DNA of 64,000 nt, taken from positions 21,261,784-21,325,783 of the forward strand of contig NC_034009.1 of the NCBI RefSeq assembly GCF_000346465.2. The letters run 5' to 3'. Within the stretch, counting starts at the first letter, position 1. Each line of letters opens with the position of its first letter. This DNA is from Prunus persica. Taxonomy: Eukaryota; Streptophyta; Magnoliopsida; Rosales; Rosaceae. The position numbers and the translations under genes are program-made. Below the pieces are notes generated by a model that was given only the letters and a program-made list of their open reading frames with translations, was not told where the DNA came from and made no database searches. Below, piece by piece: positions 1-11,891 of the stretch.

Positions 1-860
1 TACCGTAAATTGAGTGGTTGGAACATTGCATAGTTTTAGTTTTTGGATTTCACTAAAAACTCACCAAAGGACTCTTGCCACCATATTATGATGTAGCCCT
101 AGTTTTGGGCTCAATCCAAATCAATTGGTCAAGCAAATTGTTCACTTTAATTTCGTACGAAGTTCATACCGTAAACGGAGTGGTTGGGACAGTGCATAAT
201 TTTAGAGATCGGATTTCACTAAAAACTCCCCCAAGTAACTCCTCCCACTATAGTATGATGTTTCCCAAGTTTTGTGTTCGATCTGAAATCAATTGGTCAA
301 ATAAATTGGACACTTCAAGTTCGTACCGTACATGGAGTGGTTAGAACATTGCATAGTTTTAGTGATTGAATTTCACTAAAAACTCACCAAATGACTCCTC
401 CCATTGTATATGATGTTTGCCCAAGTTTTGGGCTCGATTTGAAATCAATTGGTCAAAGAAATTGGACACTTCAAGTTCGAACCGTAAATTGGGTGGTTGG
501 AAATTTATATAGTTTTAGAGATTGGATTTCACTAACAGCTCCTCAAATAACTCCTTCTGCTATATTATGATGTGTCCTAAGTTTTTTGCTCCATCTGAAA
601 TCAATTGGTCAAAGAAATTGGACACTTCCAGTTTGTCCGAAGTTCTTACCATAAATTGAGTGGTTGGAACATTGCTTATTTTATTTGACTGGGTTTCACT
701 AAGAACTCACCAAATGAATCCTCCCATCATATTATGATGTTGCTCAAGTTCTGTATTTGATCCGAAATCAATTGGTCAAAAAAATTGGACACTTAAAGTT
801 TGTACAAAGTTCGTACTGTAAATTGAGTGGTTGGAACAGTGCATAATTTGAGATATCACT
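1..860. repeat. Tandem satellite array, about 157/168-bp monomers
   Basis: About five diverged head-to-tail monomers. The landmark GAGTGGTTGG and its variants recurs near 12, 179, 333, 490, 658 and 826, giving spacings of about 157 or 168 bp. Each monomer also holds a TCAATTGGTCAA block, a GGACACTTCAAGTTCG block and a TTTCACTAAAAACTC block. The two lengths differ by an extra ACAAAGTTCGT-like stretch next to the GTACCGTAAAT segment. The same repeat reappears at 34537-34554 and 37131-37353. No coding capacity is credible. Confidence 0.88.
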
Positions 861-2035
861 TTTTGCTATCTCCGGCCAATAATACAATGAAACGTGGGGT
901 AACTTTTTCACGTATCATTATGTTATTGATCAGAGATTAAAAAAACAGTACTAAGAAATTTTTTTTTCTTACAGGACAAGGGAGGAGGATACATAGTACT
1001 ATAGGGGTCGTTTGGTATAGCGGACTGTTATGGAGAAGACTAAATCCTGGGACTGTCTTGGATTAGCTCGGATTGGCCTTAGCTAGATTAAGTACTGACC
1101 TATGTTTGGTACTGCATCGGACTAAGAAACTAAAAATAGTGAAGACCTATGTTTGGTGTAGTGTGGGACTAAAAAATAAATATTTAATATTTAAATTTAT
1201 TTTAAAAAATTAAGCTATAAATAAATAAAATTCTAATATTTTTTTTGGTTAATTTATTATTTCATTGAACCCATGCACAACAAGGAAAGAGGGGAATAGC
1301 CTAAATTCTAATATTTAATTAGTGAAGCATTTTCTTCTTCTTTTCTTTATCTCCTCTCTTTCTTTTACTCCTCCCTCTTCGCCATCTATTTTCTTTTTTT
1401 CCTCTTTCTTTCCTTCTTTCTTCTCTCTATTTCTAGTTTCATTATTTTCAGTTTTTCTCTTTTCGGAACTTCTACGACTTGGAAATGATTTTCTCTTCCT
1501 TTTTTATTCTCTGTTTCGGGTTTCTTTATTTTATGGTCCTTCTCTTTTACTAATTCCCTGAACCCTTTCTAATTCGTGTTTTTTTCATGTACAAACAGAG
1601 ATGGCTTTCTGGGTTCTACGGGTGGCTGGGGTGGCAAAGAGAGATGGTTTTTCTGGTGGCTTGGGCTTCTCGATGCTGGATTTATGCATGGCTTGCGGGT
1701 GGTGGTCATGAGGGAGAACTAACACTTCAAGGAAAACAAAAGAGTTGAGAAATTATGTTCATATTCCCTTTGGTTTATCTTAGCTTTAGTGGTTTGCAGA
1801 GGGGAAGAAAAAGGAAACAAGTTCATGGTAACAAATGAAGGATCATAAAGTTCTTTTCCACACTTCACAAATATAAATCTATAAATCTCTCAGGGTAGAG
1901 CTTGTGGATCGAATGAATCATAGTAATCAAACAAAAAAAAACATGTGGAACAGAGGTGGAGATTCTATATAGTATGAAGCTCATAGAAAACTTTCCTTCT
2001 TAATGCTAAAACTAGTCTCAACCATAAGCTGCTAT
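861..2035. other. AT-rich intergenic sequence, no gene; possible DNA-transposon end
   Basis: No convincing gene. It holds A/T-rich runs and a CT-rich stretch at 1325-1560 whose open frames are low complexity. Around 1010-1190 the motif GGGGTCGTTTGGTA and two later CTATGTTTGGT copies resemble the ends of hAT- or Harbinger-type elements or MITEs, but I could not find a matching inverted terminus before element A starts, so this is only suggestive. Confidence 0.4.
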
Positions 2036-3476
2036 TGATGGACATATTTTATATTATATATTTAACCTCATTCTTAATATATTTTGGTTAATATTTTGGA
2101 AGAATTTTGATACTTTGAATTATATTTCCAATATAGGACTTTCGACACTCTCTGGAGCAAAACATAATCAAATTGAGGAATTTTGGAGTAATTCCAGTTG
2201 GAGGACGTTCTTGAGTCACTTAGCTTGATCGTATCAAATTTCAGATTTTTCTTCCAAGCGGTTATTTTCTGGCAATAAAATAAAGGAGCAGTGCGCGGTG
2301 CTGGAATAGTGACGTGTTGGGCTTTTATTACGTTTTTGGAGCCCAAGATGACCTCGGATGGGTTCGTAGCCTTCTAGAGAAGTGTTCAAAACATTTTTAT
2401 CTTTAAAACAAGCTATCTTGGGCCAGATTAGGAGGAGATTTGTGGCCAAAACATGGCTGGGCAGATTTTGGGCAGATTCTCCTATTCGAATTTGGACTTT
2501 ATTTCCTAGTATTATTTTATTTTAATTAGTTTCCTTGTGGGGATAGAAAAGCTGTACATTGGCAACTAGGTTTTAAGGGGTATTTAAGCTCTTTCTCACA
2601 AGGAATTTAGGACTCCCTTTTCACTTTTGAACTTTGCATTGTGGAGAGCAATTGCTAGGGTTTTGGGTTTTCACAACTTTCAGGTGTTTTCGTTCTTTTC
2701 TTCTTAATGATATTTTCTTGGATTTCAATTATGAGTATGCGTAACTAAATTTCTTTTGCTAGGGTGAAGCCTTGAACCTTAGCATGAATATGTGATTTTT
2801 ATTTAATTGCTTATGATGAGTGCATGCCTACTTGAATTGTTAATCACTGTTTTAAACTATCTAATTGTCTTAATGCCTGATCACCATTAGGATCTTTAGA
2901 AAAGTAATTGGACGCAATTTTGGTCGGAAGGTTCCCTGAAATTGATGCTAGCTTCTTGTGATTAATAATTGTAATTTCACTTAAGATGAATACTACGTCT
3001 TAAGGGTTGCATGGTTTTTCAAAGGGTTTTCACAAAACTTAATGAATTTTTCATGTTCAGATTTGATCCGAAAGTCCGGACGGATTGCATATTAGATATA
3101 CGTTCTGTGTTGGAGGTTCCAAGTAGAATATAGATTAGGAAAATCTAACCTTCAAAGTGGCATGTTTGCAAATCATAAGTAATTGGTAAAAGTTCATAGG
3201 ATTGCTAGGTGATGGTGAAACCCTAGTGCTTTTATAAATTGATATTCAAAACTCTTTCCTTCAATCGTATTTGTTTTTAGAATCAACCAAATTCATAATC
3301 ATCTTTCTTGACCTTTTATTTTAAGTAGTTATTTGGAATTTGTTTTTACATAAATTGCTAATTAGTCCTTGAGAAAAACGACCTTGCATGAGCATCTATA
3401 CTACAATAGCCTTGTATTCTTGCAAGTATTTTATGTGATTTTAACTCTGTTTGCATAAGTACTAAAAATCCTATCA
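2036..3476 (+). repeat. 5' LTR of element A
   Basis: Begins TGATGGACAT and ends AATCCTATCA. It aligns over its whole 1441 bp with 11892-13332, with scattered substitutions. A TATTTAAG stretch near 2581, followed by CTCTTTCTCACAAGG, is the best TATA candidate. The primer site follows after six bases. Confidence 0.95.
2579..2590 (+). promoter_or_regulatory. Candidate TATA region of Athila LTR
   Basis: GGTATTTAAGCT is conserved at the same place in all four Athila LTRs of the window (also near 12435, 40677 and 50238; the last two on the - strand). It is the only TATA-like sequence in a sensible position, but no start site can be read from sequence. Confidence 0.4.
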
Positions 3477-3482
3477 AGAAAT

Positions 3483-3500
3483 TGGCGCCGCTGCCGGGGA
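3483..3500 (+). other. Primer-binding site, tRNA-Asp type
   Basis: TGGCGCCGCTGCCGGGGA lies six bases inside the 5' LTR. It complements the 3' end of plant tRNA-Asp, as I know that tRNA, at 17 of 18 positions. This is the usual primer of Athila elements. Element B carries the same sequence at 49305-49322. Confidence 0.88.
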
Positions 3501-3635
3501 CTATTTTAGACAATTTTTGTTTAACCTTTTTCTGATTTATTTTATTTTATTTTATTTTTAATTTTCGTCAAAAAAAAAAAACAAAAAAAAATGAAATTGA
3601 ACAATTTTGTTTCTGTTGCAGATTTTGCAGACTGC

Positions 3636-6600
3636 ATGGTCCAGACCAGATTAGGAACTGCACAGATTGTACAATTTGATCCAGAACCAGAGCGCACACT
3701 GCATAGACAGCGGAGAGAAGTTACTTGGGCTTGGGACTGTTCACTGCAGGGCACTTTTCTGCAGAATCTGTTTGCAAACAAGAGTAACATGGCGTTAGAA
3801 TTACCTACGGTAGGTAGACCACTCAGGGAGTCATTGGAAGCCCGTGCCACTGATGTTCCTAATTGCATTGTGTATCCTGAACAAGAAGAGGGTGATTCGT
3901 TCGAGATCAGGCACCATATGCTTGAAATTCTACCTACTTTTCGGGGGTTGCCTAATGAAGATGCAAACATACATATTGCAAAATTTATTGTGGGTTGCAA
4001 GAATATTTTGATTAGGGGTTTTTCTACTGAGGCTATTAAGTTACGTCTTTTCCCTTTCACTTTGAAGGACAAGGCAGAAACTTGGTTATTCACTCTACCA
4101 ACTAATAGCATTACTACTTGCCAGCAGTTACACACAAAATTCCTGAACAAATATTATCCAGCATCCAAGACATTGAATTACAAGAGGGAGATTTTGACAT
4201 TCACACAGAAGCCCAATGAAGAGTTTCATAAAGCGTGGCAGAGATATACAGAGATGTACATAAAGTGTCCACATGTTAAAATTGATTCAGATACACAAAT
4301 GAATATTTTCTTTGATGGGCTTAATCCTACATCTAAGAGCCATGTGAATGCATCAGCTAGAGGATCATTGTCAAATAAATCTGCAAGAGAGGCATTTGAA
4401 CTGTTTGATATAATGGCTACAGAATCTCACCAATGGGCAGCAGAACATTCACAGAAAAGGGACATTTTTGAGTTATCAGTAGGTTCTCCCAACATGTCTG
4501 CACAAATGGAAAAAATGGATAAGAAAATTGATGCAAAGTTTGATATGCTTCTACAACATATAGCAAGTTCTACACAACAGCCACCTACATCAACAGTTTG
4601 CACTATATGCAGTATGGCTACACATGACATAATGGGCTGCCCACATAAAAACTCTTACCCAGAGCTTGTTGAACAACATGTCAATATGATGAACATCTAT
4701 CAAAGGCTGAGGAACGATGCATATGCAACTCATTACAATCCTGGATGAAGGGATCACCCTAATTTCAAATGGGGTGACAATCAGACTAATGCCAAACCAT
4801 TCCAGCATGCACAAAAACCTTTTGTTCCCTCCAAACCATCTCTGGAAGATCAACTTGCTAAACTGGCAGCAACAACTCAATCATTCATCGAGGGCAACAA
4901 TCAAAGATTTCAAAATGTTGAAGCATCAATTAAAAGTTTGGAGCAACAATTTGGACAGCTAGCTACACAGATTTCAGACAGAGAAAAGGGCAAATTTCCT
5001 AGTCAAACAATTCCTAATCCAAATGGACGTGAAGATTGCAACGTTGTTCGGACTTTACGATGTGGAAAAAGCTATGACAATCGTGAAAATAGCATTGAAA
5101 AGGAGCAGCATGCAGAGGAGGATAATACAGAAAAATTTGCAGCAGCAGAACCTGCCAAACCTGCAGAAAGACATAATATGGCAGATCTAGAAACTGTTCC
5201 AAAACAAGTTCCTGAGCGTGTTTATGAGGCCCCAATTCCATGTCCAGAACGTTTGAAGCCAAAAGCAAAAGATCAGCAACTCAAGGACTTTATGCAGACA
5301 TTATCCAAGGTTCAAATCAACATTCCATTACTAGATGCAATCAAGAAAATTCCATCATATGCCAAATTTTTGAAGGAAGTTTGCAGCAGCAAAAAGAAGC
5401 TTTCAGATTTGGACAAAGTTATTTTGACAGAACAGTGCAGTGCAGTTTTGCTACACAAACTACCACCTAAGAAAAAAGATCCAGGGAGTTTTAATATTTC
5501 TTGCACTATTGGAAATTCTAATTTTAAAAGTGCTTTAATTGATTTGGGTGCAAGTATTAATTTGATGCCTTTTTCTGTTTTCCAGCGATTGGGGCAAGGA
5601 GATTTAAAGCCTACATCATACTTCAACTAGCTGACCGTTCAATCACTTATCCAAGAGGTGTTATTGAAGATCTAATTATTAAGGTTGATGATCTTTATCT
5701 ACCGGCAGATTTTGTGGTTTTAGACATGGATGAAGACCTTCAAACACCTATTATTTTAGGGAGGCCGTTTATGGCAACAGCTAGGACCTTAATTGATGTG
5801 GAAGCTGGAACATTGACTTTACAGGTTCAAGACCAATCTGTGGTGTTTAATTTGTTTGAGGCAGCAAAACGTCCTGTTGAACAGCAAGATTGTGTGCGTA
5901 TTGACATGGTAGACAGTATGGTGCATGACAGATTTTATGCTAATTCAAAAACAGATCAGTTGCTGCATGTTTTACAGGGGGAACTTGAGACAGATTCTGA
6001 AGATGAAGGTGTTCATGAGTACATACACGCATTGAACAGTCTGCCCACAGTGTTGCCAAAATTTAGGAATGTGTATGAGAGTTTAGGGGAGCCCAAACAG
6101 CCCCTTAAACCATCTAGACAACAGCTGCCAAAATTGGAGCTGAAGCCTTTACCATAACATCTTAAATATGCATATTTAGGAGTTGAAGAGACGCTGCCAG
6201 TTATAATTGCAGCAGATTTAACACCGACAGAGGAGGATAAATTGCTTCGTGTGTTGAGAAAATATCAAGATGCATTGGGATGGACAACTGCGGACATCAA
6301 GGGAATCAGCCCAGCACTATGTATGCACAGAATATTAATGGAAGACGACGTAAAGCCAACAGTTGATGCTCAACGCCGTTTTAACCCAATTATGAAAGAG
6401 GTGGTCAGAACAGAGGTTATGAAATTACTTGATGTAGGTATGATTTATCATATTTCTGACAGTAAATGGGTTAGCCCGACTCAAGTTGTGCCTAAACGAA
6501 CCGGTATTACAGTGGTGAAAAATGATAGTAATGAGTTAGTTCCTACACGATTAACTACGGGTTGGAGAATGTGTGTAGATTATCGGAAGCTTAACACAGG

Positions 6601-9039
6601 GACGAGAAAAGACCATTTTCCATTGCCTTTTATTGACCAGATGTTAGAAAGGTTGGCTGGGTGGGCTTTTTACTATTTTCTTGATGGGTATTCTGGGTAT
6701 AATCAGATTCCAATCGCACCAAAGGATCAAGAGAAGACTACTTTCACTTGTCCATTCGGTACTTATGCTTATCGGAGGATGCCATTCGGATTATGCAATG
6801 CACCTGCTACGTTTCAACGTTGTATGATGAGTATTTTTTCTGGCTTGGTCGAAAATATTGTGGAAGTTTTTATGGATGATTTTTCTGTTTTTGGGGATTC
6901 ATATGATCAGTGCTTACAGAATTTATCATTAGTTCTTCAGAGATGTCAAGCGACGAATTTAGTGCTAAACTGGGAAAAGTGTCATTTCATGGTTGAACAG
7001 GGAATTGTCTTGGGTCATTCAATTTCTAGCAAAGGCATCAAGGTTGACAAAGCAAAGATTGAAGTTATTGCAAAGCTGCCACCTCCTACATCAGTAAAAG
7101 GTGTGAGGTCCTTCTTAGGACACGCAGGTTTTTATCGTCGGTTCATCAAGGATTTCTCCAAGATTAGTCGACCTTTGTGCACTTTATTGGCTAAGGATGC
7201 ACCATTTAATTTTGATAAGGCCTGTTTAGAAGCATTCAACAAGTTGAAAGCACTCCTAACTTCGGCACCCATCATTGCTGCACCAAATTGGGATTTACCA
7301 TTTGAACTAATGTGTGATGCGTCAGATTATGCTGTCGGGGCAGTTTTAGGGCAGCGAAAAGATAAGCTTCCCCATGTCATCTATTATGCAAGTCGTACTC
7401 TAAATGATGTACAACTTAACTATGCAACTACAGAGAAGGAATTGTTGGCAGTTGTGTTCGCACTAGAGAAATTTCGGTCTTATTTGGTTGAGGCTAAAAT
7501 AATTGTCTATACGGATCATGCTGCACTAAAATACTTGTTGTCTAAGAAGGATGCAAAGCCTAGATTGATTCGTTGGGTTCTCTTACTTCAAGAATTTGAC
7601 TTAGAGATTAAAGACAAGAAGGGCAGTAAGAATGTTGTGGCTGATCATTTATCTAGATTAGTTATTCCAGCAGCTACAGAGGCAGATTCTCTACCATTGA
7701 GTGAAAGTTTCCCAGATGAACAGCTATTTGCTGTCATAATTGACACACCTTGGTTTGTAGATATTGTCAATTATTTGGCTAAGGGTGTGGTGCATCCAGA
7801 TTTTTCCTACCAGCAGAAAAAGAAGTTTTTATCTGATGTAAAGCACTATTTCTGGGATGAACCGTACTTATACAAGTATTGTGCAGACCAGATTATTCGC
7901 AGGTGTATTTCGGAGGTTGAACAGGAAAGTGTTTTAAAGTTTGCTCATCACTACGCTTGTGGAAGACATTTTGGGCAGAAAAGGACAGCAGAGAAAATCC
8001 TACAGAGTGGGTTATTTTGGCCAACACTTTTTAGAGATTCACAGAATTGGTGCAAGGCATGTGATAGGTGTCAAAGGGTCGGTAATCAATCCAAAAGGAA
8101 TGAGATGCCCCAGCAAAGTATCCTAATTGTTGAACTATTTGATGTTTGGGGTATTGATTTCATGGGACCATTCCCATCTTCTAATGGGCACCAATATATT
8201 TTAGTGGATGTGGAATATGTTTCAAAATGGGTCGAGGCCATTGCAGCACCAACTAATCAAGGATCAGTGGTCCTGAAGTTCTCCAAGGGGTTATATTTCC
8301 ACATTTTGGAATACCACGTGTTATTCTTAGTGATGGGGGGAAGCATTTTATTAATAAACCATTTGCTAACCTACTGGCAAAATATGGGATTAATCATCAC
8401 GTGGCTACACCATACCACCCACAGACATCTGGTCAAGTTGAAGTTTCAAACAGAGAAATAAAGCGTATTTTGGAGAAAACAGTGAGCTCTACACGCAAGG
8501 ATTGGAGTTTCAAACTAAATGATGCTTTGTGGGCATACATGACGGCTTATAAAACTCCTATTGGGATGTCACCATTCCGACTTGTTTATGGGAAAGCCTG
8601 TCATCTACCTATGGAGCTGGAGCATAAAGCTTACTGGGCCATTAAAGAGTTAAATTTTGCATATGACTCAGCTGGGGAAAAGCGAAAATTGCAGTTAAAT
8701 GAGCTAGAGGAAATTCGTCAAGGTGTTTATGATAGTTCTCGCATCTACAAGGAAAGAACTAAGGTATTTCATGACAGTCAAATTTTACGGAAGGAATTTC
8801 AGCCAGGGTAAAAGGTTCTGTTATTTAGTTCAAGGCTCAAGTTGTTTTCAGGGAAATTAAAATCTCGCTGGACTGGACCCTACCTAGTGACTCAAGTTTT
8901 TCCTCATGGAGCAGTTCAAATCACTAATGAAGATAAAGGCAACACGTTCAAGGTGAATGGTCATAGGCTGAAACCCTACGTGGAGACACCCTTTGACATT
9001 GCAGCCGAGTCTTTGACTCTGAAGGAACCAGTGATTTGA
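3636..9039 (+). pseudogene. gag-pol: Broken gag-pol polyprotein of Athila element A
   Basis: Encoded the capsid and the replication enzymes. I place the start at ATG 3636 (MVQTR...), the usual Athila gag start, rather than 3591. Order: gag about 3636-5100; protease near 5530-5780 with D-L-G (LIDLGAS) and ILGRPF; RT with the FMDD active site at 6869-6880; RNase H with CDAS, TEKELLA and YTDHAAL (about 7310-7540); integrase with HH...C..C zinc finger (about 7945-8070), the WGIDFMG aspartate and the GQVE glutamate; C-terminal domain to 9039. Compared with element B it has TGG to TGA at 4746-4748, a 4-base loss near 5618, CAA to TAA at 6155-6157, a 1-base loss near 8282 and CAA to TAA at 8809-8811. 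It cannot make active pol. All three stops are transitions. Confidence 0.93.
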
Positions 9040-9480
9040 CCACCAGGCTTCTGCAAAGTCTAGCTACAGACTTAAAATAGCGCGCTTATTGGGAGGCAAC
9101 CCAATTTTTCTAAACTCTTTACTTCTTTTATTTTCAAAACAAAAAACAAAACAAAAAAAAAAATTTTGTTGTTTTCTTTATCTAGTTTTTTTTTTCTTTC
9201 TATTCCTAACACATAATTGACTCAATGCAGGACACAACCATCAGCAGCAAGCATGAGAAACAGAAAATCCTATACTGGAATCTTACACCCAGTAGCATCT
9301 GGAATCTTGCACCCATCAGCAGCTGGAATCATGCACCCAGCAGCAATCCTATATTAACATCACCACATTTACACTATACTAGAAGTTAAAGCAATTCACA
9401 TGAGCTCGAGCTCACTCAAAGATGCAAGTTTGGGGGTAGCTGTTGCAGATCCAGCACATATATATCATTTTGAGCAGTTA
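9040..9480 (+). other. Conserved post-integrase spacer of Athila A with 24-bp repeats
   Basis: Non-coding and closely matched to 43297-43752 of element B. Contains three tandem 24-bp units at 9275-9346 (CTGGAATCNTGCACCCAGCAGCAN type) and a polypurine-like AAGTTTGGGGGT at 9426-9437. The match to element B stops at 9480, where the variable segment starts. Confidence 0.75.
9275..9346 (+). repeat. 3 x 24-bp tandem repeat
   Basis: Units at 9275-9298, 9299-9322 and 9323-9346 share CTGGAATC and GCACCCA. The array is also in element B at 43431-43502 (opposite strand), so it is an old feature of the family. Confidence 0.8.
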
Positions 9481-10493
9481 TCCACAACCACACAATTTGC
9501 AGGCATTCGAAATTATACTCACCAGATGCACGGGTCCACCTTTGGCACCCCCATGTGATTCCATGTCCTTTGAGCTCGTGTGTTGACTGCCCTCTCATGG
9601 ATCTGCATTTTTCCTACACAGTGCACATTAATGTAAGTATTTGCAGGGACAAAGAACTCACATCTATACATCAACCACAGCTCCCAAATCAGGACCACAA
9701 CCAATTCTGGAATTAATCTTACCTTCAGATGGATATTGGATCTTGAAATCATCCTTGCAAGATTATTGGTCAAGTGGTTCCTGGGTGACTCAGTGTTCTC
9801 AATATTGCTGAGAGTGAAGGTCTCTCTTCTAAGACCAATTTGGAAGCCTTGGGAATTCTGTAGTTATGGTTTTGATCTTGTGAAACACACGAATGACCAG
9901 CAGCTTTTTGAAGTCACCAATCTCAACTTCAAGCTTGGCCACATGGGATTCCAATTCTTTAACAATTCAAGTGAGCATCCAATAGCTGGCATCCTTTCCC
10001 ATCTGGGTTGGGAATCAAGCAGATGGTGTAATTTCATTTTTTTAAAAAAAAAAAAAAAAAAAAATAGTTCTGGGGTTCGAAAGTTTACCTATGAGATGCA
10101 CAGATTTGGGGTCCTTACTGGTGGAGAATAGACTCTTGTTCGGCTTCAGCTTGTTTTCATCTTGGAACAAGTTAGCATCTGGTGACATGGATGGAGACAA
10201 ATCTGAATTTGAGGAATCCAGGGACTCCAAAACCATCCAAAAATTCAAGTGCATCAGATAATTCAACCTCACTGGTTGTGTTCGCTGCAAATGTGGCCTC
10301 CTCACGCAGATGAAAACTCTGGTGTAATTGGGTTGAAAGAGAGGAAAGGATCATGAGTGTTGGAGAGAATGAAGAAGAGCGAAGGCGAGGATGGATGGTC
10401 TTGAGAAGAGAGAAATCAGAGATCTTTTCTGATTCTCTGGACACAGCGAGAGGCTTTGGTTTATCCAAGCAATATTATTTTTCTTCTGCAAAA
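9481..10493 (-). other. Variable cargo segment of element A, host-gene-like, antisense
   Basis: This 1013-bp block has no counterpart in element B although the sequence on both sides matches B closely. Read on the - strand it looks like the 5' part of a plant gene: an open stretch from 10468 (starting MDKPKPLAVSRES) rich in Ser and Leu, a donor-like AG/GTAAAC at about 10091, a T-rich tract at 10040-10065, an acceptor-like CCCAACCCAG at about 10006, then an exon-like part encoding a charged, coiled-coil-like stretch, and another donor AAG/GTAAGA near 9720. The frame is already shifted around 10180. I do not recognise the parent gene. The call of captured host DNA is inference. Confidence 0.55.
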
Positions 10494-11873
10494 TGGGAAT
10501 GGACAGAAGAGAGCCTTTCGGCTCTGGGCTCGGGCTAGGAGAAGGGAATCCAATATTTTTCAGATGCAGCAGCTACAACAAGTTATATTGTAGTTGTCGC
10601 TCATATTTGACGCAAGTGTGGACGTGGTTGAGTTGGTCAGCGCTTTTTCGCAACACTCCGCCTTGGTCCTGCCTTCGAATCCCCAAGGTGTCTCATTTCC
10701 GGGTATTTTCTTTCCTATTTCTTTTCTATTATTGTTTTTCTCCTTTTCTTTCTTATTTTATTTTATTTTATTGTTCTTCTATTTTGCCTTCCTAGTTTCT
10801 TTTCTTAGAGTATTTTCTTTATTTTTGATTTCCATTTTCTAGGATTTAGTCGTTTTGTTTCTGCTCTTGTTTCTTTTGATTATTTACCACACCTGGAGGA
10901 CAATGTGTGATTTAAGTTAGGGGGTGGGAAAGTAAATTTTAGATTTTTAGTTTTTTTTTAAGTCTTGTTTAAAATTTTCGTTTTTCAGTCAATATCCATA
11001 GATTATTTTAAACGTTAGAACAAATGGACATGGTGAAAATCAATCCCACAGTAGAGTCTTTTCTATTTATTGTTGCTTAGACACTAATTCATGAATTATA
11101 CTTTGAAATTTGCACATCACACCAACATGGTTTTTGGGGAGTGAGATTGGAATACTTACTTTTTGTCCAAGTGTGTTTTAATTTCTGTTCAATATAAATA
11201 AAGTTAGTATGTGTTATAAAGTAATAATTGCCTCACCCGAAGCTTTGCTATTAACCGGGCTAGTCCTGCCTAATCAGCAGTGATTCTCGAGACAAAAGGT
11301 AGAGTTTTGGCATGAGGCAGGGTGGTTAGTTGGTTTCGTAGCCTTTTTAGCTTGAGATAATAAGTCCTTAGGGGTGTTCTACACCTAGTGCCCTAAAACC
11401 CGAGTGGTTTGGGAGACATTGACCTAAAGCTGGCTACACGGTTGGATCGAAAGCTTAAGGGAACCAACATTGCACAACCACTACTGTTACTATAAAAACA
11501 AAAAAAACAAAAAAAAAATAAATAAATAAAAAAGAAATGGAAATATAAAAAAAGTGAAAAAAAAAAAGTGTGGAGTGTGTGAAGTATGAATAAAAGGGAT
11601 GAGAGTTAAGGGGTTTAGTCGAGTCTCCATAACCATAATGGTTCACTTTACACCGAAAGAAGTTTGTGAATTCTTTTCTAATTGAGTCTAAATAGCTTAG
11701 ACTTTGTGGTGGGATTACTTGCATCTATTGAAAGGATGTTCTAGTTTTTAAAATTTTCTATGGATTGCAACTTGAAGGTGGAAATTTTGTCCTAGTTAAG
11801 TGTTAGCCAGATGTCTAATCTGTTAAGTTTTTATTTTTGTTTGAGTCTTGTTTCGCTTGAGGACAAGCAAAAG
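10494..11873 (+). other. Conserved 3' untranslated zone of Athila A
   Basis: Matches element B (41247-42623, which includes an assembly gap). No gene. Holds a tRNA-like A-box/B-box pair at 10625-10682, T-rich runs at 10690-10850, a second polypurine-like AAGTTAGGGGGTGGG near 10915 preceded by GGAGGACAATGTG, and A-rich low complexity at 11495-11570. Confidence 0.7.
10625..10682 (+). other. tRNA-like box A / box B pair inside element A
   Basis: TGGTTGAGTTGG (10625-10636) fits the pol III box A consensus TRGYNNARNNGG fully; CCTTCGAATCC (10672-10682) fits box B at 9 of 11 positions, at tRNA-like spacing. No complete cloverleaf can be folded by eye. It may be a relic of a tRNA-derived SINE. Element B keeps box A exactly but has a poorer box B. 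Confidence 0.4.
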
Positions 11874-11891
11874 CTAAGTTTGGGGGTATTT
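11874..11891 (+). other. Polypurine tract of element A
   Basis: AAGTTTGGGGGTATTT abuts the 3' LTR and is preceded by a GAGGACAAGCAAAAG segment; it would prime plus-strand DNA synthesis. The same motif occurs against the 3' LTR of element B (41229-41246, - strand). Confidence 0.8.

Noticed and set aside
1322..1561. Small secreted or membrane-like protein, Phe/Ser-rich
   Set aside because: Translation of a CT-rich low-complexity tract with no other support.
3591..3635. gag start at 3591 in element A
   Set aside because: The corresponding codon in B is not ATG, while MVQTR at 3636 is shared by both copies and usual for the lineage.
10600..10700. A functional tRNA gene
   Set aside because: Boxes A and B are present but no acceptor or anticodon stem can be paired; kept only as a tRNA-like relic.
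9040..11891. env-like gene of Athila after integrase
   Set aside because: No long frame with signal peptide or transmembrane segment on the sense strand in either copy; the variable part reads better antisense.
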